This document shows positions 48,801 to 62,664 of a stretch of DNA of 64,000 nt, piece after piece (the first letter of the stretch is position 1; each line of letters begins with the position of its first letter). The position numbers and the translations under genes are program-made. Below the pieces are notes generated by a model. That model did no database searches and was not told the origin of the DNA. It was given only the letters and a program-made list of their open reading frames with translations. Source of the stretch: Viscum album (Eukaryota; Streptophyta; Magnoliopsida; Santalales; Viscaceae). The stretch is from assembly GCA_963277665.1 (NCBI GenBank), contig OY728165.1, positions 1,754,324,772 through 1,754,388,771 of the forward strand, read 5' to 3'.

Positions 48801-51800
48801 TAAAAATATAAATATAGAATTTTTGAGAGGTGGCCACATTATGGAGTTTAAAAAACATGGAGTTCATATCCAGTTAATTATTCTTATTTGAATCTCTGAA
48901 AATAAATTCATAGTTATGGATCGAGTTTCAATGAAAAAATGGATATTAATGGTGAATAATAAATTTCATATTATATGAATTTTTATATTGATTTAGAATA
49001 AATTTAATGTAGTTATGTGTTTATTTTTAAATTCAAAATTAAAATCTCACATAAAAAATCAGAGAAAGATGACTAAAATAAAAGGATAACAAGACTTATG
49101 TGAAACATTAAAAAAATAGATGAAGAAGAGATGATAAAGAGCATTGTGTTCTTAGAGTCAAGAAACGGAGCAAGCAACATGAACACTAAAATAGATCTGA
49201 TTTTGAGAGAATGTGTTTTGGCTGAATAGATTTATAAATAAAGATCAGATTTGATGATAAAAAGGTATATAGAAAAATATTTGAGAATAAGAAAGAGAAG
49301 AATAAAATAAAATGATTAATATATATGGTTTAATAATTTGACATGAATTGTAGAATATTCTTCTAAATAAATACATGTTATTTATGAAAATAAAAGAATT
49401 ATTTTAGAGGATATATAGATTTTTGGAATTATAATATATGAAGTACTGTTGTTGTGTAGAGTTGTATAACGTATTACTACTACAACTCATCATACATGTA
49501 GTTGAATATATCTGAAAGTAAATTAGGTAGAAATAGTACGATCATATCATAGTATCTAATTTGAAATAAATATTTTAGGAATATTTGTTCCATATACAAA
49601 TACTGAAGTGATATTCATGTCATCAAACTAAGAGTAGATTGTAAAAGACTATAATCTAATACCTTCTCCAAAGATGTGTATGAAAGAGAAGAATAGGGTG
49701 GGGAATATGGTGAAAAGTTACATTACCCAAACCATTAAAAAAGAAATAATCATGAATAAGTACTGAGAATATCCCTAAATCAATATAGAAGTAGTGAGGC
49801 TCAGAGATGAGTGACATTACATTAATATTTTTCAACACAAATTATGATTTACATTGTATTTTGGTATACCAAAAAAAATGTAGAGTTAATATTTCTTGGA
49901 TGTATCCTAGTGCGGTTGAACAAAGTAAGATATGGGTTCTTCTATATTTTATATATTTTTATATATGCATGGTTCATGATGTTGATGTATTTATGGAAGA
50001 AGAGAGTTTGATTGTGTTCCATTTAACAGTAGAGAATGATTTAAAGGGAAGAGGACTTAGCTAAAAAGTTTAAAACTCACCAAAACAGTAATTAATCTTT
50101 ATTTTCATGGTGTACTAGTTCCCTAATAGTGGTATCAAATTATAAAGAATATATATTGATTTCAACCAATGTTTAGAGGTTCACATTTGAGTATATGATA
50201 TCAAATATTTATGGATAATATTTATCAACTGCATATAATGATATTTTAAGATGAGAATAGAAAAGAAGAAGTTTATTAATATTTAATTAGAGATTTATGC
50301 TGAACTTGAATAATTAAATAATTAAATATTTAAAATAGAAATATTTACTAGGATAAATGGATATTAATTTCTATTTTTTAGTTTCTAATGTTTTTTATTA
50401 TAGACCTTATTTTGTGTGATGTAAAAAATAAATTGTTTACATAGTTTTTTAAAAAATTATTTAAAAAGTATATGTAATATCAGTTAAATTTAAAAATAAC
50501 CAATAAATTACCGCAATGTAGTAAAATTACGCAACGTTTTCACCTAAATTATTTTATATTTAACATGAATATACTATTTTCATATAAGTTATTATTAATA
50601 ACAAATATAAAAATCATTCTTTAAAAATAGTTATTAAATAATCGATGTAATAAATTGGCTGATTTATTTTGGTTAAAAAACACCAAACCAATCAATATAC
50701 AACAATAATAACATATGTAAAAAATTAAATTCCATTACGAAACATCCCCAGTGTACAATTTTATAACAATAATTTAAAAAATTCTTAAAATAAAAACTAC
50801 ATTATAGTTGAAGTCTAATAATTCAAGATATAATTAAATAAAACCACAATGAAATGAATAATAAATATCCCATTCTCCCTGGAGTCGATTCAACTATTTT
50901 TTTCACCATAAGGGTGAGGATCAAAAAAATATTTACATTATAAAACAAAGTATAAAAAATTTATTTTCGATATAATGTTAAGAAAAAAGAAATGATATAA
51001 TAAAATCTATCCTAATGGAACTTTTTATATAATCTAGTTATTATTATTCAAGGTATAAAATATAAAATATAATATACAGATTAAATGAATATTTTATTTT
51101 TATTAAAGATCTATTTTAATATATGTTTTCAATCTGATTGAAAATTAAATCATAAGTATTAAATTAATTATAATACTTAAAAATGATGTGACCTCTGCGT
51201 AGACATATTATACATTTTTCTCATCTTTCCTCTTTTATTATTATAGTGATTACATTCCCAATTAAAAAATTATATGTTTTGAATAAAATATAATATTATT
51301 ATCATATATAAGTACTTAAATAATAATAAATACATCTCTAATACTTAATTGATGTTTTCTACCACATCCACTTGAATAAATCATTATTAGTATTTTTTCC
51401 CTTCATGTTGATAAAAAACTCTACATTGAATGGAAACTGATATAAAAAATAATATAATTTTTTTAATAAATAAATATAATATTTTATAAAACTAGTTTTT
51501 ATACATATCAAAATAGTGAACCATCCAAAAATTTATTTCATCATCCTAGAATGTTTCAAATATATAATTTGTTCTTTATTCAGTATTCATTCACTAATTC
51601 CATGGAGAAATAAATTATGTGCGGATGAATATATATGATGATGTCATTTCATAGTGAATTCAATGTTTATGAAGATACCCATTAAAAAATAAACATTTCT
51701 ATGGATTTAGATCATGTTGATATAATTGAAATAAATATGATAATAAAAATAATTGGAAACGATTATCATCACTATGAGATCCAAAATTTCTGTAATAAGA

Positions 51801-52080
51801 AGCACCATGCTATCATTATTAACAATTATCACCGGATAATAGAACATAAAATTTTTTACAATAACTGTAACTTTACTTGTTTCACCTAATAAAAATGAAT
51901 ATCATGATAATTTAGAATATCCTTTAGAAATACAAAGTGAATTCGATGAGGTTACCACAAGTTGTTTATGTTTATACAACATGTATTGTTCTTTAACACA
52001 TTCCTATTAAAATATCTATCTTTATATATTATCATATTGAAAAAGTAAAAATAAAATATGAAATAACGAATATAAAATAT
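45878..52080. other. AT-rich region with only weak coding traces
   Basis: No domain is secure. At 46201 MVLKHLPEDYSSFDEI vaguely resembles a copia Gag helix (LPxxYxxF). Near 48690 HVDHKLLRM resembles an RNase H TDHKSL block. Neither has supporting neighbours. Open stretches at 47434-47637, 49807-50064 and 51701-51889 show nothing recognisable. Confidence 0.4.
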
Positions 52081-52089
52081 TCTTACCTC

Positions 52090-53460
52090 AGTGGGATGGT
52101 GTCAGATAAGTCAAGATGGCCAATGCAAAAAAATGAGCCACACATTCTCCCACATTAGAAACACAATCTCTAGGGAATGATACATTAGTTTATCCTTAAA
52201 TTATATCCAATTCTAGTTCCCTAAACTCATATGTCTATATATTATTATTATGTTGGGTATCCCTAATATAATATATAATCCCACATGATGTAATATTATA
52301 ATATATTTCCACAATAGAGAACTCACAATAGAGGGGATATTGTAGAAGAGGAGGGGATATTTAGGTGGATGTGGAGGAGTAGGACCTGAATGAAGAGGCT
52401 GAGTAGAATACTCATCCTAAAAATGACTCTATAAGTTAGAAAACATTTATTGTACCAATAATATAATATTATCCTCCATTTTCTCACCCATCTCTTTAAC
52501 CTTAAATTTTGAAATAATTATGTATTCCTTATAAGAATCATCCCTCGAAGATGTTCAAGAAGTAGAAAACACTTTTTTAATTTACAAAACCGTTGTATAT
52601 CCTCATTTGTCACCCTAGTGTTCGGTATTTATTAATATAATAGACAAAATATAAATCCAATGCACTGGTACAAAGGCCCCATATGTGTGATTCCCCTCAA
52701 GGGAATCCAATATTGAAAATTTTAGAACATTTATTATTGAATTAAATAATATAAATAGTTAATAAATGAATAAGATAATTTATTAAAATATTTTACAATA
52801 TATAATCAATTTATTTATAAAAAATACATACAATTTTTTGAAATCCAATTGCTTTTTATCTTTTCAGTTCTTAGTGGGGTTGGGCGAATGGGGGATGTCT
52901 CTATGGATCATGATTACTCGAATCATAATTGTTCAAATTTTTTAATCATCTCTTGTTCTTTCAACAGTATATAACCTCCATGAGGTATATTATGATGGTA
53001 TATATTTTTTATTGGATCACATAGTTAGCTATTGTATGTACCTGTTAACAAAGGGAAATAATAAAATTAATCTGATCAATTTTACGTATTATGAAAAGAA
53101 ACAATTTTAAATGTTTACATTGATCTTATAAAAAATTAGTCCTTATGACTATATTAAATATACTCTTTTCATGTATATTGATCAAGAAATCCATATAAAA
53201 TACATGAATTTTTATTTTACTAAGTTCACAAAAATGTAAGTTTGATGATCATGTTTATTTTAAATCTCTCAAAATATAAGAATAAAAATATAACCATTTC
53301 CCACCGACTTCTCTTATTTCAGGTGTATCATCATTCACCTAATGATAAGGAGAAAATTACCAACATTAGTAAAAACTTGTCTAAAAAATAAAGGACATCA
53401 TATTATCTTACCCAAAGGGTCTTCTCGATATGGGATAGCGTCATGCTTTAAAATATTTTG
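52090..53460 (-). pseudogene. Possible decayed multi-exon transposase-like gene
   Basis: On the minus strand this stretch is less uniformly AT-rich and shows broken coding runs with splice-like borders. A run ending DAIPYREDPLG at about 53420 is followed by gtaag; a run near 52960-53030 reads a broken GGYILLKEQEMIKKFEQ-like segment; and a run near 52300-52560 reads EYI, FKVKEMGEKMED and a proline-rich HSGPTPPHPPKY. Charged helix plus proline-rich tail is reminiscent of the C-terminal part of plant En/Spm-type transposase-associated proteins, but no diagnostic motif was found. It could equally be chance or a host pseudogene. Confidence 0.2.
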
Positions 53461-54961
53461 CAATAAAGATTCAAAATTATGGGTTTCTATTGTACTTGGA
53501 ATGATATAAAAGTTATAGATTGTTTATAACATGGACCTATATTTTTACCATTATCATAAAACATGATAACTAAGTACTAATCCTGGATATGATAAATTAA
53601 TAATATATTTAATTACCTACTATGATGTTAAAAAACCCTAGAGTGATTATCATTCATTTTATATGAATATGGATTATATGAAAATAATGTAGAGGCTCTT
53701 CAATAGATGTATGCATAAGATTCACCATAGAAGTTCTCGTTGACTCAGATGTTAGGTCTGACATTATCCTACAAATAAACTTAAACAATTTAATAAAATA
53801 TTTTAGAATATATCTATTATATATAAAATTAATTAGAATATGAAAAATTTATAAAACCATTTAAAAAATAAATGGAAAAAGTATTATTAATATTAGTTGA
53901 AGTAGTAACTATAATACTGAAATAATGTTACCAATTTTAATAATGCATAAAATGATATGGGTATAATATAAGATAACTTAACTATAATATTATTAAAATA
54001 CAACTATTAAATATGCACATAAATAACAATTTTACAATGATACAAACAAAAAATATATTAAATCCCTTTATCAAATTACAAACAAAAAATCATTAATTTA
54101 ATAGAAATTAATAAAAAATAAAAAAAATTAACTTAAAATATCATATTTGTTAAAATAATTTCGTTAAATAAAAAACATTATTGAAAATAATATAAATAAC
54201 ATTCTAAAAATATTCTTAATTTAAACAGAGAATAAATATATTATACTTTTAGTATTAGGATATTGTTTGAGGATTGTTTTCCCATATTCCGTTTTCATGA
54301 TCATTCCTTATGGTACAAACCTTTTTATGACTTATTCATCAATATCCTAAAACCATATTTTTATAGGAATATGGATTCCATTATCATAACTCATCCCATC
54401 ATATAAATATCTTTTTTCTATTTATAATGATATACCCCTGCATATTTGATGGTTCGAGAACATTGAATATTTATCTCACATGTTTTTCCAAGATAAATGA
54501 GTCATTTATTCATTTCAATACTTTATAATTTTGAGTTTCCTAATGAAATAGTCATGTTTAACACTATGGTTATTGAAAATTCCATTTACACTATGGTTCA
54601 TAACATGTGGCATGGAAAAATAAAAAAGGGATAGGGTCAAATTCTTAGTGAGGTAGAAAAAATCATAAATAAATTATCAAGGGTTAAATCAGAAATATAT
54701 TGGAAAAATGTGTATAAGAGTAGAATATGATTAAAATAAATTTGGAAAAATAATATTTGTTCACAATACAAGAAAAATGAAATTTAATCTTAAATGAATA
54801 ATATATTCCATTTAATAATATTGTATAATCAATAGACTATAATCATCATCCACAATTCATTACATAATCATACAGCCAAGAAATGTGTTATATGTGTAAA
54901 CATAAAAAATACTAACATTATGAGCATAACATACCATATATACACACATACATCGTTTTTG
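53461..54961. other. AT-rich region, nothing recognised
   Basis: No open stretch, repeat or motif of note was seen before the left LTR of element F. Confidence 0.45.
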
Positions 54962-57440
54962 TGATCATAATATAAAAAATCCCATATTTTATAAATGATA
55001 TTTAAAATAAATATGTGTTATATTATATTTTATAGTATTATACACATAAAACCCATAAAAAACTGAACAAAATTTATTTTTTTAAATAATATATTTACAT
55101 AATTTAGCAAATAATCCATTGAAAATTTGAATTTTACAATGTAAAAATATAGTTTAATAAATGAATAATGGGAAAATATGGATCACCCCAATTTTCTAGA
55201 ATCATGGCCCACATAGTAAAAAGAATAGTAATGAAGAAGAATATAATCAAGACAATTTTCAATTTCGAAAATCGATATATAGAACTGTGAGAGTAATTTA
55301 TGTGATTAATGAATTAAAGAATGATAAAATAATTATAGGAGGTAATATAACCATTGGAATAGTTTTGATCTTGATGGAATAATAACTTAATCATTGGGAA
55401 TAGTTACCTAACCAATGGGAATAGTAACATGGTTGTGGGATTAGTAATTTGGCCAAAAAAAACTTAATATAAATAATTTTTGTCAGGAGTAAATTATATA
55501 AATATAAATATTATAATATAATACAAATATATATCAATATTAAAAACTAAAAGGAAATATCAATACTTTTTTTAATTTAATAAACTATATTTTAATATTA
55601 ATAATTTGAAAAAAACTAATGTAGAAATTTATTTGTGTAAAATGATTTACATTGATGAAATAATTAAATCTATATTTATAATGGGTATGGTTATGTCAAT
55701 TTTCTAAAAAAGGCTAATTCTATTTTGTATAGCTAAAATAAAATATTCCCTAACCCTCATATTTTCAATTACATCATTCATAAATTAACATTAAAAAATT
55801 ATTTCCAGAATATGGGTCTCGATCTAATTATATTTAATTTTTTAAATTAGTCAGTAAAAGAAAATAAACATGTTTTCAAAAAAGAATAATTTCTTTCCAA
55901 AATCTAAATTGAAAATCATTCCCTCGAAAAAATATATATCATTTTTTGAAATTACTATTTTATTAATATATTAAATTCAAATTTTGAAGGTGTATGAAGT
56001 CATAAAACCATTAAATTTTATTAATATATTATTTTTATGTCAAAAACTATCAGTATTACATGTATTACCTTGGGTATATTATTTTATATAGTACTTAAAT
56101 CAAAAAATACACCTCTCCTCAATTATAAATGGTCCCTCTCCCCCCGTGGAAAACTAGTCCTCCCTCACATAAAAATCGAAATAAATTCCCAAATAGTTTC
56201 TCTTATACATTTTATAAACATTAGAGATTTTATAGAGTAAACCAAAAACATTCATCAAAGAAATTTATAGTCATAAACAAGAATTTTCACTAAGAAAAAG
56301 ATATTCTTTCATTAAATATTCTCTCATTTTCCACTACTCTTCCATTTTTTCCATGTTTATATAAAAACCTAATCTTATAATATTATTTCATAATTTTTTA
56401 TCATTATATTAATGATGTTTACCTATAGTAAAAATTATACTTAGGATGTTTTTCATTTTATACATCTCTTTATTCTTCTTTAGATAACGTTCCAGATAAC
56501 TGTTAGTCGACCTCCTATGTATAAATTTCAATATTATTTCATATCAATAACATTATGTATGTTTATAGTAAATAAATTATGACATATGATGTATAGATAT
56601 ATTTATTTTAGGCTTTTATATTTAACATTACTTGTTTATAAGTGAAATTGAAAAGAAATAGAAAAATCGAAGAATAACAATACATTTCATAGGAAAATAT
56701 GATATCAAAATCCTACACCTTTAACAATTTAAATTAATAAATATATATATATATTTTTAAAATTAAAAAATATTGATGAAAATAAACATAATATAGTTAT
56801 TGTTAGATGTTTTAATAAACCAATTTATATTATTTATGAGCCAGAACAATGATAAAATGAAGTGTGAATTAAGGATAGAGGATTCCTAAACCCAATCCCT
56901 TTCATTTTTGTTAGCTCCACATTAAAATTTATTTCTATATGAATATTCCTATAATACCCAAAATATGTTCTTTTAATAATTATTATCATTTCATTTTGTG
57001 GTATTAATGTTTCTACCCTCTCAAAATGTATTCTAATCCATTTATAATTTTTTTTTCATAAAGACATAAATTTAAAAAACCTATCATGAACCCTCATGAT
57101 TAAATTCTCATTTTTAAGAAGAAAATGGCCTTTGATTAGAATTTATGAACTTATTTATTAATTTGTGAATCCTACTGTTCACTTCACATCATAGGGTAAG
57201 TGAAATGTTTTATGAAACCCATTTCTATCAAGGGGTTATTTCATGTCTACAATAGCTACCCATCCTTGTAGAAAAAATGATTATGATAATTTTTTGATGT
57301 TATGAGTGGGACTGAAATTATATATCCATAAAATTAATTGGTAATGTTATATTTCTAATGATATTATGTCTATTATATGTGAAGTTGAGGGTATATTTGT
57401 TCAAAAAAATGTTGTTTCAAATTGTACATATATGTTAGGC
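54962..57440 (+). repeat. Element F 5' LTR (right end approximate)
   Basis: Homology with the 3' LTR can be followed to about 56220, which corresponds to the window edge in the other copy. The end near 57440 is guessed from a weak PBS-like site at 57451. The open stretch 56037-56240 is LTR sequence, not a gene. Confidence 0.5.
56124..56130 (+). promoter_or_regulatory. LTR TATA box, element F 5' LTR
   Basis: TATAAAT follows acctctcctcaat and precedes ggtccctctccccc; the same setting recurs in the 3' LTR. Confidence 0.55.
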
Positions 57441-57450
57441 ATCAACATAG

Positions 57451-57462
57451 TGATATCATTGT
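57451..57462 (+). other. Weak primer-binding-site candidate of element F
   Basis: tgatatcattgt matches TGGTATCAGAGC at eight of twelve positions. It is placed plausibly between LTR and gag, but the match is weak. Confidence 0.2.
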
Positions 57463-59220
57463 TCAAAACAATGTGCATTATTTGACCACGATGTTATGAT
57501 GTTTCATTATTATAAATATGACACATTACATGTAATTATAAAATTTTTCCCACATGATGTTATTGATGGTCATATCCTTCTGATATGTTTATTTTGATTT
57601 AGCTCACCCAAGTAGTATGGAATCATGTCCCTATTACTCCCCTTAATAGGATATTAGCTTCTCCATTTCATTGATGTATACACCATGGTGAATATACGTA
57701 CAGTGTTGAAGATGATATCATATAATGATAAATAAGTAGTATTTAAATCAATGGTTATGTTTAATTATATATAATTGTGGTATGTTCATAATTTTCCCAT
57801 GGAACTAAACTATTGGATCCTATACTGTATCAATATAATATTATTTATTTTCATATAAATGTAATTTTCAGGTCAGCAAATATTGGGTTTCTATTGTTTG
57901 TATGATAGTATAGTTTTATTTTTTTGGAATTAGGATTATAAAACATTAGTGAAAACCAAAATTATAGGTCTACATATAGGAAAAAAACATAAAAAAGTTG
58001 TTTTAGAATAATTATAATCATAGGGATCCCATAAGATATGTTATTAGATTTAATTTATGTATCTGAATAAACTTTTTTTAGGAATTTTGGACATATGTTT
58101 TTTTAATCATTTGTATTTTATAATAACGGTTAGAAACATGAAAAATTATACCATAACCCATGTGAGGGGAAAAAATATTTCCTGAATAACATCCCAAATT
58201 CTATGGGATGTGGTGTTCAATACATCATAATGACACTTAAGAAGTTGTCTCGGGATATTAATAATAACTCAAACCATGTGGAACATCCTACATCACCCAT
58301 GAAAGAGAAACAAGTTATTTAGTCTTTTATGTGGCCATAAAAAACAATGTTACATGGGTTTAATGAACCACTTGTCACTAAATAGTCGGTAAACTAAATG
58401 TGGAGAATATTTTTTGTTGTCTAATTTTCTGGGAAGGAGAGTATGATCTGACCATATATTGTTTTGATTAAGAGTCAAATCAATGGAAGGAACTGATAAC
58501 AAATGATTATTCAACGGATGAAATGGAATAAATTGAGTTGGAATATTTTTGGCAAACATTTCAACAAATTTATTTCTATTGAACTATATAGAAAAATTTG
58601 GAGATAGAATTACTAGATATTAGAATATAAGAGTGAATTAGTAACATAATTGGAAGTAAAAATTAAAATTTTGGTAACATATTCCCTTGGGTTTGTTAAA
58701 AAAATGTTATTAAAATCGATATATTCCCTATTGGTTTAAAACCATACCATTGAATGACAGTAGATATCTGAGACTTTTTGAGTTATGAAAAAGTTGATCG
58801 ATTTTCTCTAAAAGTAGTGATAATGTTTATCAAATATTTCCATGGTTCTTGAGATAAGAAACAAATGATAGAGTATTATATGGATGAATAAAATGAAAAA
58901 GTATTAAAGAACATATAAACATTTAAAAGATATGCGAAGAGGCATGATGAGAATTCCCTCAAAGTGAATGAGAAGTCCATTAAGTGTGTGAGAGAATGAC
59001 ACTAAGTTCATGAATGTTGTAGAGACATAATGAATACATCAAACATGATGTAGGAAAATATGGAACATCATAATGGACTAACCATTGATAAATGCATTAG
59101 TTTTATTGAGAAAGGGAAATATGAAAGCTGAAATACTAAACCATGGGACCTTGAGGGTAATAAACATTTGAAACCAATAAATCTAAAGGATAATGGGAAA
59201 TAATATTCCACATCTATTGC
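57463..59220 (+). pseudogene. Element F gag region, largely unreadable
   Basis: The region between LTR and protease should encode Gag. A lysine/arginine-rich run near 58890-58940 (TFKRYAKRHDENS) resembles the basic stretch before the zinc knuckles. The following KCVRE*H*VHEC segment (58980-59020) can be read as a decayed CGREHxGEC pre-knuckle in which several codons became stops. The N-terminal Gag domain was not recognised. The minus-strand open stretch 58350-58559 has no known domain. Confidence 0.4.
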
Positions 59221-59640
59221 TAATGTGGTGTGTAAAAATGATTTTGTAAATGGTATAATTATTATTCAATATAGAAAGGAAAACATTATTTGGTTATGGT
59301 TTTACTCATTACTTTAAATCTGATTGGTTTCCTATAACTATTGAATCAATGACCTAATACATTGAAGTATAGATATATTTAAGAACAAACATTGATGTGA
59401 TCTTTGCAACCCAAGTGTTGGAATCTTCTCTTGTTAGTGTATATGGGATGATTCTTCAATTGAATCTCATAATCCTTTCTATGGTAAAATTTTATGACAT
59501 ACTGGCCATGGATTACTTCATGTTATGTATAGAACACATAAAATATAATTATAAGGAAACCCATTTCTATATTCTAAACCATTCAACGATCTGATAAAAT
59601 ACCGAGGAAGATATTGAAACACCTATAGATAAATCCTCAA
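59221..59640 (+). pseudogene. Element F protease remnant
   Basis: An open stretch (59397-59594) reads QVLESSLVSVYGM and then LIILSMVKFYDILAMDYFM, matching the gypsy protease block DLIVLDMxDFDVILGMDWL, followed by IEHIKYNYKETHFY, the counterpart of IDCKxKxVxF. The active-site DSG motif upstream is not readable; the expected place, near 59270, has NGIIIIQYRKEN. Confidence 0.7.
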
Positions 59641-60640
59641 TGGGGGTGGGTGGTGATACCCTGTGGATAATATTAGAGTACCCCAATGGTTGAGTCGAAG
59701 GAAATAATGATCCTTTATGAAATTCCTAATGTTTGGTTTTGAAATGATATATTTCCAAATGAGTTTCATGGAATTTTACCATATCATGAGGTATATTTAT
59801 CAATAGAACATAATCATGGATCCATTCCTATGACTAAATTACCTTATTGAATGGTCTTGAAAAGGCATGAGGAGTTAAGGATGTTGAGGCAAGTGAATTT
59901 GGAAATATGTTTTTTACAACATAGTGCATCTCTTTTGTGTGTCTGAGATCTCTTTATAATGAAAAAGGTGGATCAATGTGCATGTGTATTGATTATTGGT
60001 ATCTTAACCAGACCTCCATGCCTAAAATTTATCCCCAACCAATGATTGATGACATGTTCAATCAACTATTTGGAGATCAGTACATCTCAAAGGAAAATAT
60101 TCATTCTAGATATCATCAACTAAATGTGAGGAAGTAATATATTTAGGATAAAACCTTACATATGAGGTATAGACACTATGAGTTCATAATTATGAAAATC
60201 AACTTACTAATTCCCCTAAAATATTCATGGTTTTGAAGAATATTGTTTTTAGTGTCTACCCTAACAATGTTTTGAAAGTATTTGTCAATGATATTTCATT
60301 TACTCTATGTGAATTTTATGACATGAAGAGAATATAAGTAATGTACTAGGGAAATTATAGATGTAGGAAATAAACACTAAGATTAGTATGAGTTTCTTTT
60401 TGGTACAAAAGTAATATTATTGGGAATCATTATCTTGGGTTAGAGAATGACTGTGGACACTAAAAAGACAAAGACTATTAAGAAATGGTCAAGACCCACT
60501 AGTGTCATAGAAATACAAAGTTTTCTTAGCATAGTATTGTACTAAAGAACTTATGAGAGAAATGATTCATGATTGTATAGACTACTAACTAATAAAATAT
60601 TTAACATGGTGATGTATATTTGGATAGAATAATGAAAGGA
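59641..60640 (+). pseudogene. Element F reverse transcriptase remnant
   Basis: An open stretch (59937-60137) carries NEKGGSMCMCIDYWYLNQ, PKIYPQPMIDDMFNQLFG and SRYHQLNVRK, matching KKKDGSMRMCIDYRxLN, YPLPRIDDLFDQL and SGYHQLxIR. R to W and G to R changes are single C-to-T or G-to-A steps. The catalytic motif near 60281-60300 reads FVNDIS, with asparagine (AAT 60287-60289) in place of the first catalytic aspartate. The connection is seen as TVDTKKTKTIKKWSRPTSV and EIQSFLSIV (60450-60540). The enzyme is inactive. Confidence 0.85.
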
Positions 60641-61150
60641 ATTAATTATGGTGCTTGATAAAAGGATAATAATAGTGACAATAATCACTCTACCGTCTAG
60701 TGGAGAAGGATTACTGATATAAAATGATTATTAAAATAATATCATGGGTCGTGTACTCCTAGAGAATGAAAAATTAATAGCCTATGACTCATGATGATTT
60801 GGGATCCATGAGTAGATCTACATGATAAATGATCTGGTGTTAGAATCTATGATCTTCAGCTTGAGGATTTCACGGTCCTACCATTATGGAGAGTAATGTG
60901 ACATATATATTGATCAAAAGAGTATAAAATATTGACTAAATAATAAGGATTTCAACATTAATTAGTGAATATTTTTAGATCTAATAAATCACTTTAATTT
61001 CTCCATTCATTACCATCTAGGAAAGATGATAATGGTAGATGATACTCTATGCTAAAAATAGCATGATACTTTTTCCGTGATACAGATAATGAAAGAACCT
61101 ATCTATAATGACATGAAAAGAATATATCTATAAATCAAAACTAAATTGAT
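60641..61150 (+). pseudogene. Element F RNase H remnant
   Basis: HDLVLESMIFSLRISRSYHYGE (about 60828-60893) followed by CDIYIDQKSIKY (60898-60933) match YxTHDLELAAVVFALKxWRHYLYGE and CEIYTDHKSLKY. A change from H to Q in the DHKS block and surrounding stops mark decay. Confidence 0.75.
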
Positions 61151-62611
61151 TATATAATACTTAGAATAAATTATATTCCAACCATCAATCCAAGAGAAGA
61201 TCAAGGAGGCACAAAGGAATGATCTGGAGCGTCAAAAAAGTGGGAATGTTAAAATGGAAGGGAAGATTCATGAATTGAATATCGATGATGATGTTTTGAT
61301 TTTCTTTGGAACATAGATTTTTATTCCTTAATAACTATATATAATGAATGTGATATAGGAAAATTCACATAGATATTATTTTTCCACCCATCCTGGATGT
61401 ACAATGATGTACAGTACTATCTGATAGTACTTCTAGTGGGACAACATGAATAAGGAAATTGATGTGTACTACTCAATACTCATGGAATGTTATTAAGTTA
61501 TGGAATAGTGAAATAAGTCCATAGGGATGATGAAAGAATTTAGAATACCCATGTGGAAATGAGGGAACATTTCCATGGTATTTATCACTATTCTCTAAAA
61601 GACATCCAAAAGAAGCAATCTGATACTGGTTGTAGTGGACTGACTCTCCAATTCTACATGATTCATCAATATTTAAGAATATTTTTAACTTGAACATATT
61701 TCCAATATATATCTAAAAGAAGTGGTGGGGATATACAAGGATCTAATTTCAATTGTCTGTGATAATAATTTATTTGTTAATTCTGTATTCTATGAAAGTT
61801 TTCAACATTATATAAATACTAAATTGAATTTTATCTTGATATATCACCCCCAAAATGATGTCCAATATGAATAATAAATTCATGAACTCTAGGACATTAT
61901 AAGAGTACAGTCAGTGGAATTAAAAGTATGATGAAATCAATACCATCCATTTTTTTAGTTCTCATATAACAACAACTTCCACTCATGTATTCAAATGGAT
62001 CCATATGAATCTTGGTATAAGATGTAATTTAGAATAACTAAATATTTTTATGATATTATAGAATGAGATCTACATTTTCTTGAACATCTATAAGAGATGA
62101 CAAATAATTTTTAATCCCTTAAAAACAAGAAAAAGATATCCATATTTTGTATAGGATCAATGATTAAAACAATCAAATGGACTTGGATTTTGTTGATAGA
62201 GAAATTTTTTTCCTTTGAATATCACCATGGATAAGATTCAGGTAGTTTGGAATGAAAGGAAATCTTATCCCTATATACATTAGACCCTTTGAGATCCTTG
62301 ATCACGTAAGATCAGTGGCTTATCAGATTGTAATTAGACTATATGTGGATCAGGTTCATGATATCAACTTTGTATCGCTATTCATAATGTACATACCTGA
62401 TCTATCACATGTACAAAATCTATAGGTGCTAGAACTAGATAATGACCACTCATATAAGGTGTAACTAGTAGAGATATTTAACTATAGAGTTAATATTATA
62501 CACAAATAGAAAACTAAACTTGTCATGGTTTTGGGTTGGAACAATAAAAATGAAGAGGAAATATGGGATCTAGAGGAAACAATGAAAAAGATATTCCTTC
62601 ACCTATTCTAA
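61151..62611 (+). pseudogene. Element F integrase and C-terminal region remnant
   Basis: The core appears as DSPILHDSSI (near 61645-61675, for DRLTKSAHFLP), ISIVCDNN-like sequence (61750-61775, for SIVSDRD), FYESFQHYINTKLNFILIYH (61788-61850, for FWxSLQxALGTKLxFSTAYH) and QNDVQYE. Then FSYNNNFHSCIQMDPYESWY (61955-62015) matches FAYNNSYHxSIxMAPYEALY. The tail shows PFEILDHVRSVAYQIVIRL (62290-62345) and YIPDLSHVQ (62391-62420). It closes with EEIWDLEETMKKIFLHLF and a stop at 62609-62611. The tail layout matches other plant gypsy integrases. Confidence 0.8.
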
Positions 62612-62649
62612 ACTGAGAATATGAGTTAAAATTTAATGGATGCAACTTC

Positions 62650-62664
62650 CAAATGTGGGAGTAA
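62650..62664 (+). other. Polypurine-tract region of element F
   Basis: aaatgtgggagtaa lies directly before the TG of the 3' LTR. Confidence 0.65.
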
